Assembly (NCBI GenBank): GCA_026985705.1
Contig: JALSPY010000294.1
Coordinates: 1 to 6,412 of the forward strand
From: Hydrogenothermaceae bacterium
GTDB taxonomy: Bacteria; Aquificota; Aquificia; Aquificales; Hydrogenothermaceae
Reading direction: 5' to 3'
Length of the DNA: 6,412 nt
In this document: positions 1 through 6,205 of the stretch, piece after piece
Layout: each line of letters begins with the position of its first letter
Position numbering within the stretch: position 1 is the first letter of the stretch
Notes under the pieces: model-generated
The model's input: only the letters and a program-made list of their open reading frames with translations
Database searches by the model: none
Told to the model about the DNA's origin: nothing
Translations under genes and position numbers: made by a program

Positions 1-984
1 TAAAATAGTTCCTAAAATTCCTAAAATAAATAAAACTTCATTTCCAATTGTAATCTCTGCTAACTTGCTGAAAGGATATTTCTGTAATTCAGCTATAGAT
101 GTTGTTACTGATGGATAAGGATAATCTGATGGTTGGGAGTATATACTTATATTAATAATCCTATTGATTAGTGGAAATAGTCCTTTTATAACAACTACAG
201 GGTTTATAAACAAAATTATAAGTCCAACAGCTATAAAATCTGATTTTGTTAAGTTTTTAAATTTTGATACTACTAATACAAACAGATATGTTAACAATAT
301 TAAAGCTATTAAGTCTGGGTGAAAATACCACCAGTAGTATAGATATAGAAATATTCCTGCTAATATTGAATAGATATATTTTACCTTTTCTTTATTCTCT
401 TCTAATGTTTTTAAAAGTAAGAAAGCAATTATAAAAGGAAAGAATAGATTTAAACTATCTGTATCAAATCTAGCCACAGATGTTCTAGAGATATATGTTA
501 ATGATATAACAGTTGTTAAAGCTCCTAAAAAACCTGTTATATAAAGGTTAAAGATGTTTCTAAATATCAAAACTATAGGTATTACGACTAAGACGGCTAG
601 TACTGGAGTTAACCACAAAGCTATATTTTCTATTGGCTTGTTAAATATTTTTGATAGATTTCCGCCTAACCAACTTTCTAAAGGAATAGGGTCAGGATAA
701 GTTATTTTAAATTCATCATAATCCTTTATCTCTACAAAGTTATCTGGGACAAATTTAAAAGGGTCGACTTCTCCTGCTTTGTATATACCTTTTTTATATT
801 CATCTCCATATCTAGCAAAATAATAACCGTCTATACTTGTTAATATTGGTCTTCCATCATCTAGATAAAATTTATCTCTATATTTTTCCCACACTTTTAA
901 ATCATCAAATCTGAAGAAAAGACCAACGAAAATTGGTATTATTAGAGAAAAGAAAAGAAAAATTAAATTAAATTTATTTTTCAT
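1..984 (-). CDS. STT3/PglB-like oligosaccharyltransferase, N-terminal part (3' end outside window)
   Basis: This is an integral membrane enzyme of the STT3/PglB/AglB family (GT66), which moves a lipid-linked oligosaccharide onto asparagine of extracytoplasmic proteins. The frame is open for 328 codons from ATG at 982-984 and runs off the window; family members are usually about 700 residues or more. Seen in the translation: a first helix at about 5-24; a long external loop with IDGYYFAR (D52), matching the NDGYAF site of Campylobacter PglB; SRTSVARFDTDSLN (D174 and D176), matching its YYDTD motif; YLYYWWY at 214-220; several further helices; and TTSIAEL (E299), matching the TIxE/SVSE loop glutamate. 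These are the four metal-site carboxylates of PglB. The WWDYG sequon-binding motif would lie beyond the window. The gene follows panD by 57 nt. The family call is firm; activity and glycan donor are inferred. Confidence 0.87.
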   Translation of the reverse strand, partial: MKNKFNLIFLFFSLIIPIFVGLFFRFDDLKVWEKYRDKFYLDDGRPILTSIDGYYFARYGDEYKKGIYKAGEVDPFKFVPDNFVEIKDYDEFKITYPDPIPLESWLGGNLSKIFNKPIENIALWLTPVLAVLVVIPIVLIFRNIFNLYITGFLGALTTVISLTYISRTSVARFDTDSLNLFFPFIIAFLLLKTLEENKEKVKYIYSILAGIFLYLYYWWYFHPDLIALILLTYLFVLVVSKFKNLTKSDFIAVGLIILFINPVVVIKGLFPLINRIINISIYSQPSDYPYPSVTTSIAELQKYPFSKLAEITIGNEVLFILGILGTIL

Positions 985-990
985 AAAAAG

Positions 991-995
991 CCCCC
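991..995 (-). promoter_or_regulatory. Ribosome binding site of the oligosaccharyltransferase gene
   Basis: On the minus strand a GGGGG run lies 6 nt before the ATG at 982-984. It can pair with the anti-Shine-Dalgarno CCUCC using one G-U wobble. It supports this start. The nearby ATG at 996-998 is in another frame. Confidence 0.5.
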
Positions 996-1016
996 ATTAA
1001 AATATAGGAAAAACTT

Positions 1017-1032
1017 TAATATTTAAATATTA
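1017..1032. repeat. Perfect 16-bp AT-only palindrome between panD and the oligosaccharyltransferase gene
   Basis: TAATATTTAAATATTA is self-complementary. On the minus strand it lies just after the panD stop and is followed by AAGTTTTTCC. It could fold as a very weak AU-only terminator hairpin or be a protein-binding site. By a rough estimate, one such palindrome per window of this size and composition could arise by chance, so no function is asserted. Confidence 0.3.
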
Positions 1033-1041
1033 GACAAATTT

Positions 1042-1458
1042 TCATTTAAACATTTTATTTCTTTTAGCAATATCCTTAGCCTCTTCTCCAAAAACCGTTG
1101 TTATTTTATGTTCTTTTATACTGTTATTTTCATCAACAAAAACTAGATTTACTTTAAAGTCTTTAAGCTCCTCATTCTCCAATTCAGCCCAAGAAACTAT
1201 TATTATCAAATCTCCTGAATGTCCTAATCTAGCAGCTGCTCCGTTTAAAATACACTCTCCACTGTATCTTTCTCCGGGAATAACATATGTAGAAAATCTG
1301 TGTCCATTGTTTATATTGTAAACTTCAACTTTTTCAAATGGAACTAAATTAGCAGCTTCCATAAGAGCTTCATCTAAAGTTAAACTTCCCTCATAGTGTA
1401 AATCTGCACCTGTAATCTTAATTCTATGTATCTTAGATTTCAGAATTGTTCTTTTCAT
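1042..1458 (-). CDS. panD: Aspartate 1-decarboxylase (PanD) proenzyme
   Basis: This pyruvoyl enzyme converts L-aspartate to beta-alanine for pantothenate and CoA synthesis in the cytoplasm. The 138 residues align from the first methionine with E. coli PanD without offset: K9, H11, Y22, then YEGS, where self-cleavage between G24 and S25 would create the pyruvoyl group; R54 and Y58 in RFSTY; and N72 with NGAAAR and GDLIIIVSWAE. The protein is about 12 residues longer than the 126-residue E. coli enzyme, and the extra part is a charged C-terminus. The ATG lies one base after the stop codon of the upstream polyprenyl synthase, and its Shine-Dalgarno sequence (AGAGGG, 1468-1473) sits inside that gene's last codons, so the two are very likely co-transcribed and perhaps translationally coupled. 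No other pantothenate gene is in the window. Confidence 0.96.
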   Translation of the reverse strand: MKRTILKSKIHRIKITGADLHYEGSLTLDEALMEAANLVPFEKVEVYNINNGHRFSTYVIPGERYSGECILNGAAARLGHSGDLIIIVSWAELENEELKDFKVNLVFVDENNSIKEHKITTVFGEEAKDIAKRNKMFK

Positions 1459-1459
1459 C

Positions 1460-2422
1460 TTAAAAATCCCTCTCTACTATGTATTTAGCAAGTTTTTCTA
1501 AATCTTTAGAGTATTTATTGTTAGGAAAATTTTCAAGCTCTTTTATAGCCTCCATCACAAGTTTATTAGCTTTTTCTAATGTTTTTTTATCTCCCCCTTT
1601 TTCCTCTACAATCTGTTTTACTTTTTCAATATCTTCTTTTGAAGGATTTAAATCCCTTATAACCTTTTTTATAAACTCTTTTTCTTCATTTGTTAAATCA
1701 TTCATTATCGAAAGGAGGGGATATGTAATCTTTCCTTCTCTTAAGTCATTACAGATAGGTTTACCAAGTTTCTTTTCATCTGCAGTATAGTCTAATAAAT
1801 CATCTATAAGTTGAAATGCTAAACCTATTTTTACTCCATAGTTATAAGCACTTTCCTTTAAACTTTTTTCTTCTGTTGCAAAAGCTGTCCCAACATAACA
1901 ACAGCTTCCAAATAGAACAGCTGTTTTTCCCATTAAGATTTTAAAGTAATCTTCCTCTGATAAATCTATATCTCCTATTCTTTTTAACTCTAATAACTGT
2001 CCCTCTGCCATTTTTTTTACAGTATCTGATACATTCCTTATCATATCTATATCTCCATAAGTGGAGAATAGATATAGAGCATTTGCATACATATAATCAC
2101 CTGTTAAAACTACAGTTTCATTGCCAAAAACTCTATTTGCAGAAGCTCTTCCCCTCCTGATATCAGCTCCATCTACAACATCATCGTGAAGTAAAGATGC
2201 GGTATGAATATACTCTAAAGCTACTGCTAAAGGATAGAGATTTTCTAAATTTTTTTTCCCAAGGGCTTTTGCAAAAGCTAAAACTAGAATAGGTCTTAAT
2301 CTCTTTCCACCACTTTCTAAAATATAATTCCCTACCTTTAATATAAACTCTACTTCACTGTCTAAATAGCGAAATATATGTTTTTTTATTTCATCATAAA
2401 GCTCAACTTTTAAACTTTCCAT
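1460..2422 (-). CDS. Trans-polyprenyl diphosphate synthase, long-chain (octaprenyl/heptaprenyl type)
   Basis: This is an all-trans isoprenyl diphosphate synthase that extends an allylic diphosphate with IPP. In bacteria its long products usually become quinone side chains. The 320 residues show GGKRLRP at 38-44 (IPP binding), the first aspartate-rich motif DDVVD at 80-84 followed by RRGR, GKTA at 165-168, and the second motif DDLLD at 207-211 in QLIDDLLD. The residues five and four positions before the first motif are A75 and S76. These are small, as in long-chain synthases; farnesyl and geranylgeranyl synthases have bulky residues there. This suggests a C35-C50 product, but exact chain length cannot be read from sequence. 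A plausible Shine-Dalgarno (AAAAGGTG, 2429-2436) precedes the ATG. The gene sits 58 nt after yggS and one base before panD. The symbol (ispB or hepT) is left open because it depends on product length. Confidence 0.93.
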   Translation of the reverse strand: MESLKVELYDEIKKHIFRYLDSEVEFILKVGNYILESGGKRLRPILVLAFAKALGKKNLENLYPLAVALEYIHTASLLHDDVVDGADIRRGRASANRVFGNETVVLTGDYMYANALYLFSTYGDIDMIRNVSDTVKKMAEGQLLELKRIGDIDLSEEDYFKILMGKTAVLFGSCCYVGTAFATEEKSLKESAYNYGVKIGLAFQLIDDLLDYTADEKKLGKPICNDLREGKITYPLLSIMNDLTNEEKEFIKKVIRDLNPSKEDIEKVKQIVEEKGGDKKTLEKANKLVMEAIKELENFPNNKYSKDLEKLAKYIVERDF

Positions 2423-2459
2423 AAATCACACCTTTTGAATAGAAAATTATGAATAAAAA

Positions 2460-2493
2460 TTATAACTCTTAAACTCTTTCTTAAGTGTTATAA
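2460..2493 (-). terminator. AU-rich hairpin with T-run overlapping the yggS stop codon
   Basis: Arms at 2460-2472 and 2481-2493 pair over 13 positions with one mismatch, around an 8-nt loop. Reading leftward, the stem is followed by ATTTTTATT, the layout of an intrinsic terminator. The last codons and stop of yggS lie in the 5' arm. Only two or three pairs are G-C, so it may be leaky and attenuate rather than end transcription into the polyprenyl synthase gene. Confidence 0.45.
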
Positions 2494-3179
2494 ATTCTTT
2501 CTCCAAATATCGCAGAGCCAACTCTAACTATTGTTGCTCCTTCCTCTATTGCAATATCAAAATCATTAGACATGCCCATTGATAAATGTGGAAGTTTAAC
2601 TTTGTATTTATCCTCTAATTTTTCTTTTAGTTCTCTCAATTTAATAAAGTATTTTCTGGATTGTTCTTTATCTTCAGAGTAAGGAGGAATACACATTAAA
2701 CCTAAAATTCTAATATTCTCTTTACTTAAACAATATTCATATAACTCTTCTAAATTGTTTGGATTAACTCCATACTTTGTTTCCTCATCACCTATATTTA
2801 CTTCTATTAAACATTCCTGCACTTTATCTATTTTTTTAGCCCTTTTATCTATTTCATCAACTAAACTTTTTCTATCAACAGAATGAATTAATTCGTAATA
2901 TTTGACTACATATTTAGCTTTATTTGTTTGTAAACCACCTATAAAATGCCAATGAATATCTGGATACTTAGGTTTTAACTCATCAATCTTTTTAATTCCC
3001 TCTTGAACTTTATTCTCTCCAAAGTATTTTAGACCTGCATTGTAAGCCTCTATTATTTTTTCAACAGGTTGAGTTTTGGAAGCTCCTAGGAGGATTATTT
3101 CATCAGGACTTCTTCCTACTTTTTCAGCAGATTTTCTTATTGTTTCATAAATCTTTTCTAAATTTTTCTTTATATTCAT
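2481..3179 (-). CDS. yggS: YggS/PLPBP-family pyridoxal phosphate homeostasis protein
   Basis: This belongs to the alanine-racemase-fold type III PLP family (YggS, YlmE, human PLPBP), single-domain proteins that bind PLP and affect vitamin B6 and amino-acid balance without a known catalytic reaction. The 232 residues match the usual family length. Seen: GASKTQP with the PLP-binding lysine at K35, FGENKVQE at 53-60, WHFIGGLQTNK at 77-87, IHSVDR, IEVNIGDEETKYGV, SMGMSNDF at 200-207 and RVGSAIFG at 219-226, in family order. An AGGAG Shine-Dalgarno (3185-3189) lies 5 nt before the ATG. It is the first leftward gene after the divergent gap, and a hairpin with T-run overlaps its stop codon. No proline-synthesis or cell-division genes, its frequent partners elsewhere, are next to it. 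Confidence 0.94.
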   Translation of the reverse strand: MNIKKNLEKIYETIRKSAEKVGRSPDEIILLGASKTQPVEKIIEAYNAGLKYFGENKVQEGIKKIDELKPKYPDIHWHFIGGLQTNKAKYVVKYYELIHSVDRKSLVDEIDKRAKKIDKVQECLIEVNIGDEETKYGVNPNNLEELYEYCLSKENIRILGLMCIPPYSEDKEQSRKYFIKLRELKEKLEDKYKVKLPHLSMGMSNDFDIAIEEGATIVRVGSAIFGERIYNT

Positions 3180-3264
3180 CTATTCTCCTATTAAATTGTT
3201 ATTATGTAAAAATAATAATAGATTAAAATAGAGTAAACTGAAATCTTAAATTGAAGGGTCTAAA
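3180..3264. promoter_or_regulatory. Divergent intergenic promoter region
   Basis: This 85-bp AT-rich gap separates the leftward yggS group from the rightward group, so it should hold a promoter for each. Rightward, TTGTTA (3196-3201) and TAGATT (3219-3224) are 17 nt apart, a fair sigma-70 fit. Leftward, CATAAT (minus strand of 3201-3206) is a possible -10 without a good -35, and it would overlap the rightward -35. In DNA this AT-rich such matches are weak evidence; the divergent layout is the stronger argument. Confidence 0.35.
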
Positions 3265-3498
3265 ATGATTATAAAGGTTTTGTGGGAAAGCTTTTCCATA
3301 GGATTATTACTTTATGGCTCTTATCTTATATATGTTTATATTTGGTTTTCAATAAATAAAATTTTTAAATTTGATATCTTTACATCAAAACTTATTGCCG
3401 GTTCTATAATTGGATTAATCCTTTTATACTCATTCTTTAAATGGTTGAGAAAGAAACTAAATGATTTAAAGGAGAGCAAAAGGGATGAAAATAATTGA
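3265..3498 (+). CDS. Small two-helix membrane protein, unknown function
   Basis: I do not recognise a family. The 77 residues contain two hydrophobic segments, about 10-30 and 41-58, separated by a short loop with lysines (K32, K35, K42). A strongly charged tail follows (59-77, mostly K, R, E, D, N). The basic tail suggests a cytoplasmic C-terminus and an inner-membrane hairpin topology. There is no cleavable signal peptide and there are no cysteines. GAAGGG at 3253-3258 is a well-placed ribosome binding site 6 nt before the ATG. The reading frame overlaps the metF start by 14 nt, and metF's own Shine-Dalgarno lies inside it. These features favour a real gene translated with metF over a chance frame. 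Because metF is soluble and well understood alone, a functional tie between the two cannot be inferred from position. Confidence 0.72.
   Translation: MIIKVLWESFSIGLLLYGSYLIYVYIWFSINKIFKFDIFTSKLIAGSIIGLILLYSFFKWLRKKLNDLKESKRDENN
3471..3476 (+). promoter_or_regulatory. metF ribosome binding site inside the upstream small gene
   Basis: GGAGAG lies 8 nt before the metF ATG at 3485, within the last codons of the 77-residue membrane protein gene. It supports the ATG at 3485 as start. Ribosomes finishing the small gene would pass over this site, so translational coupling is likely. Confidence 0.6.
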
Positions 3499-4357
3499 TA
3501 AACTAAATAATACAAAAACGAGCATATCATTTGAGTTTTTTCCACCTAAAACTAAAGAGGGTGAAAATTTACTTTTTAATACAATCAAAGAATTACAGAA
3601 ATTAAACCCTACATTTGTCTCCATAACATACGGAGCAGGTGGAAGCACAAGAGATAGGACTAGAAATATAGTAAAAAGGGTTTATGAGGAAACAAATCTT
3701 ACAGTTATGGCACATTTAACCTGTATAGGACATACAAACAGTGAGTTAAAAGAGATATTAGATGATTATAAAAAAATAGGTATACAGAACATTTTGGCTT
3801 TAAGGGGAGATATACCAGTAGATAAAGAAGAGGATATTCTGAAAGGATGTAAATACGCAAGTGAGCTAGTCTCATTTATAAGAAAAAATTATAAAGATTG
3901 GTTTAGTATAGGGGTTGCAGTTTATCCTGAAGCTCATCCAGAAAGTCCAAACTTGGAGAGAGATATTTATTACTTTAAGAAAAAAGTTGAAGCTGGAGCT
4001 GATTTTGGAATAACTCAAATGTTTTTTGATAATAGTTATTTTTATAAGTATATAGAACTTCTTGAAAAGGAAGGTATCAATATTCCCATACTAGCTGGAA
4101 TAATGCCTATTACAAACTTCAAACAGATTAGAAAGTTTGCCTTAATGTGTGGTGCTACTATACCAGAAAGTTTAGTTAAGAAATTAGAAAAGTTTGAAGA
4201 TAAACCTAAAGAATTAGAAAAAGTTGGAATTGAATTTGCAATAGAACAGTGTAGAGACTTATTAAAGAATGGGGTTAAAGGTTTACACTTTTATACATTG
4301 AATAAATCAAAAGCAACATTACAAATATATGAAGCTATAAAGGACTTAATAAGTTAG
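3485..4357 (+). CDS. metF: 5,10-methylenetetrahydrofolate reductase (MetF)
   Basis: This FAD-dependent TIM-barrel enzyme reduces methylene-THF to methyl-THF, the methyl donor for methionine synthesis. The 290 residues are the stand-alone bacterial length, close to the 296 of E. coli. Seen: FEFFPPKT with catalytic E17 (E. coli E28), TYGAGGS at 48-54 (T48, E. coli T59), AHLTC at 76-80, LALRGD ending in D109 (E. coli D120), GVAVYPEAHPE at 143-153, TQMFFD at 177-182 and PILAGIMPI. The constant offset of 11 from E. coli at three catalytic positions supports the call and the start. It overlaps the preceding small membrane-protein gene by 14 nt and is followed 12 nt later by corA, so the three are probably one transcript. 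No zinc-binding MetV or MetH partner is in the window. No S-box or other SAM-responsive leader was recognised upstream. Confidence 0.96.
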   Translation: MKIIDKLNNTKTSISFEFFPPKTKEGENLLFNTIKELQKLNPTFVSITYGAGGSTRDRTRNIVKRVYEETNLTVMAHLTCIGHTNSELKEILDDYKKIGIQNILALRGDIPVDKEEDILKGCKYASELVSFIRKNYKDWFSIGVAVYPEAHPESPNLERDIYYFKKKVEAGADFGITQMFFDNSYFYKYIELLEKEGINIPILAGIMPITNFKQIRKFALMCGATIPESLVKKLEKFEDKPKELEKVGIEFAIEQCRDLLKNGVKGLHFYTLNKSKATLQIYEAIKDLIS

Positions 4358-4369
4358 GAAACACTCTGA

Positions 4370-5341
4370 ATGATTAAAATAGTCTTTAAGGAAAATGAAA
4401 CAGTCAAAGTTAAGATATTAAAGGATTTCTCTAAAAATTTAGAGAGTTTTCCAAATACCTTATGGATAGATTTGTTTAAAGCTACGAAAGAAGAAATAAG
4501 ATGGTTATCAGAAAACTTAAAAATAAAAGTTCCAAGTAGAGCTGAAGTTGAGGAAATAGAAAGTTCATCTAGATATTGGGAAGAGGAAGGAATAATAAAA
4601 ATAAATACATACTTTTTAATAGAAGAAAAGAATAAAAATAGAGATATAGAGCTAAACTTTGTTATCAATGAAAGTATAACTTTTATTTTAAAAGATAAAA
4701 TACTTATAACCATCAGATATAAAGAGTTATCTACCTTTAATGAAATTATAAAAAGGATGATGACAAACTCAAAACCATATAAAAATGGTTTGTATATATT
4801 CGCCGATATTCTTTCATTAAGAATTGATAAAGATGCAGATATTCTTGAAAAGTTAACTAGAGAAATTTCTCAACTAAGTAAGTATGCAATTGCTGGTGTA
4901 GATATTACAGAACAGATAATAGAAACAATCTCATTTTATGAAGAAAGTAATATGACAATTAGAGAAAATCTAATAGATAAACAGAGGGTTTTATCTTCAC
5001 TTTTAAAAAGTTATCAAATACCTTTAGAGTTAAAGGAAGAGTTTAGAATAATGATAAAAGATGTAGCTTCTCTAATTAACTATACTTCATTCAATTTTGA
5101 TAAATTAACCTATCTACAAAACACCTTTCTAGGTTTGATAAATCTTAAACAGAATAGAATTATTAAAGTTTTAACTATTATATCTGTTCTGTTTGCACCT
5201 GCTACATTGGTTGCAAGTATTTTTGGAATGAATTTTCAAGGTATTCCATTTGGAAACAGTAATTTAGGTTTTTGGTTTGGAACGACTATGATAGTTATAG
5301 CAATGATTTTAGCAGGTTTATATTTAAAAAATTTAAAATAA
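4370..5341 (+). CDS. corA: CorA-family divalent metal (Mg2+/Co2+) channel
   Basis: CorA proteins are homopentameric inner-membrane channels for Mg2+, Co2+ and Ni2+. The 323 residues comprise a large cytoplasmic N-terminal domain (about 1-260), rich in charged helices, then two C-terminal membrane helices at about 264-285 and 299-319. The signature GMN (286-288), within IFGMNF, closes the first helix; the usual preceding tyrosine is phenylalanine here. The periplasmic loop reads FQGIPFGNSN (289-298) and has no acidic residue, whereas E. coli CorA has GMNFEFMPE. The C-terminal LKNLK is basic, as is usual in the family. The gene begins 12 nt after metF with only a weak ribosome binding site (AGGA overlapping the metF stop), consistent with coupled translation. 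The family is clear. Which metal is carried is not, and ZntB-type efflux cannot be fully excluded. Confidence 0.92.
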   Translation: MIKIVFKENETVKVKILKDFSKNLESFPNTLWIDLFKATKEEIRWLSENLKIKVPSRAEVEEIESSSRYWEEEGIIKINTYFLIEEKNKNRDIELNFVINESITFILKDKILITIRYKELSTFNEIIKRMMTNSKPYKNGLYIFADILSLRIDKDADILEKLTREISQLSKYAIAGVDITEQIIETISFYEESNMTIRENLIDKQRVLSSLLKSYQIPLELKEEFRIMIKDVASLINYTSFNFDKLTYLQNTFLGLINLKQNRIIKVLTIISVLFAPATLVASIFGMNFQGIPFGNSNLGFWFGTTMIVIAMILAGLYLKNLK

Positions 5342-5357
5342 CCAGTATTTAAAGTTT

Positions 5358-5363
5358 TATAAT
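5358..5363 (+). promoter_or_regulatory. Possible -10 element upstream of the aldolase gene
   Basis: A perfect TATAAT lies in the 57-bp gap between corA and the aldolase gene, which would give a leader of about 30 nt. No convincing -35 is seen at normal spacing (5335-5340 reads AAAATA) and there is no extended -10 TG. The aldolase gene may therefore have its own promoter or simply be read through from corA. Confidence 0.3.
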
Positions 5364-5387
5364 AAAATTAAAGTTAAAGAGCAAAAA

Positions 5388-5393
5388 GGAGGG
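5388..5393 (+). promoter_or_regulatory. Strong ribosome binding site fixing a TTG start for the aldolase
   Basis: GGAGGG lies 5 nt before TTG at 5399-5401. It is the best Shine-Dalgarno match in the window. The encoded product begins GIGKTVRLERI, where family members begin, and the next in-frame ATG falls inside the conserved PMDHG motif, so the TTG start is well supported. Confidence 0.8.
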
Positions 5394-5398
5394 CTAAA

Positions 5399-6205
5399 TT
5401 GGGAATAGGAAAAACTGTAAGACTTGAGAGGATAATAAATAGAAACACAGGTAAGACTGTTATAGTTCCTATGGACCACGGAGTTAGCTCAGGTCCAATA
5501 AAAGGTTTAAAGAATATAAGAGAAACAGTTCAAAAGGTTGCAGAAGGTGGAGCAAACGCAATTATTATGCATAAGGGCATTGTAAAAGATGGACATAGAG
5601 GAAAGGGAAGAGATGTAGGTTTAATCGTTCATATGTCAGCATCTACAGATTTATCGTTGAGGAAGAATGATAAAGTTTTAGTTTGTACTGTTGAGGAAGC
5701 AATAAAGTTAGGTGCTGATGGTGTTTCTATACATGTAAATATAGGAGCTGAAGATGAAAAACAGATGTTAGAAGACTTTGGAGCAGTTTCTAAAGCTTGT
5801 CTAGAATGGCAAATGCCGTTAGTTGCAATGTTATACTACAGAGGACCGGAGGTTAAAAACCCATTTGACCCTAAAGCTATCGCCCATATAGCTAGAATTG
5901 GAGCAGAGCTAGGAGCTGATATTGTAAAAGTTCCATACACAGGAAGTCCTGATACATTTAGAGAAGTGGTTGAAGGTTGTCCAGTTCCAGTTGTTATTGC
6001 AGGAGGTCCAAAAGTTAATTCTGATGAAGAGCTGTTAAAAATGGTTTATGATGCAGTTGTTGTTGCAGGTTGTGCAGGGTTATCTATAGGTAGAAATGTT
6101 TTCCAACACGATAATGTGGAAAAAATAACAAAGGTTTTATCTAAAATTGTTCATGAAAATATAACAGTAGAAGAGGCATTAAAAATTTTAAAAGAGGATA
6201 GTTAA
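5399..6205 (+). CDS. DhnA-family class I aldolase, ADH synthase (AroA')-like
   Basis: This is a Schiff-base TIM-barrel aldolase of the DeoC/FbaB (DhnA) family, which includes archaeal-type fructose-bisphosphate aldolase and ADH synthase, first enzyme of the archaeal dehydroquinate route to aromatics. The 268 residues show VIVPMDHGVSSGP with D26, HKGIVKDGHRG at 58-68, MLYYRGPEV with Y146, and ADIVKVPYTG with the Schiff-base lysine K177, then AGGPK and SIGRNVFQH (phosphate binding). The three catalytic residues keep one constant offset (7) from those recalled for Methanocaldococcus ADH synthase (D33, Y153, K184), and the flanking sequence resembles that enzyme more than Thermoproteus fructose-bisphosphate aldolase. 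The gene lies 57 nt after corA, starts with TTG behind a strong ribosome binding site, and ends in a hairpin. Substrate remains open: no dehydroquinate synthase II gene is nearby, so fructose-bisphosphate or another aldol reaction is possible. Confidence 0.88.
   Translation: MGIGKTVRLERIINRNTGKTVIVPMDHGVSSGPIKGLKNIRETVQKVAEGGANAIIMHKGIVKDGHRGKGRDVGLIVHMSASTDLSLRKNDKVLVCTVEEAIKLGADGVSIHVNIGAEDEKQMLEDFGAVSKACLEWQMPLVAMLYYRGPEVKNPFDPKAIAHIARIGAELGADIVKVPYTGSPDTFREVVEGCPVPVVIAGGPKVNSDEELLKMVYDAVVVAGCAGLSIGRNVFQHDNVEKITKVLSKIVHENITVEEALKILKEDS

Noticed and set aside
1479..1790. A 103-codon plus-strand open frame.
   Set aside because: It lies antisense within the clearly conserved polyprenyl synthase gene; its Ser/Phe-rich translation is typical of the reverse strand of an AT-rich gene.
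1..2422. A dedicated glycosylation operon in which the polyprenyl synthase supplies the lipid carrier for the oligosaccharyltransferase.
   Set aside because: Bacterial lipid-linked glycans use undecaprenyl carriers made by cis-prenyltransferases, while this is a trans-type synthase with DDxxD motifs. panD lies between them and there is no glycosyltransferase in the window.
3180..3264. A SAM-responsive riboswitch or other structured leader ahead of the metF group.
   Set aside because: The whole gap is 85 bp of mostly A and T with no visible conserved stem or GC-rich core, too short and unstructured for an S-box.
3336..3648. Minus-strand open frames opposite the small membrane protein and the metF start.
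   Set aside because: They oppose conserved metF sequence or a gene with a good ribosome binding site, and show no recognisable motif.
4354..4713. A 119-codon minus-strand open frame.
   Set aside because: It is antisense to the N-terminal domain of corA, with low-complexity Ser/Ile/Phe composition and no ribosome binding site that I could see.
5332..5357. A terminator after corA (TTTAAAATA, loop ACCAG, TATTTAAA, then GTTTTAT).
   Set aside because: The stem has only A-T pairs plus a bulge, so it would be very weak; such matches are common by chance at this composition.
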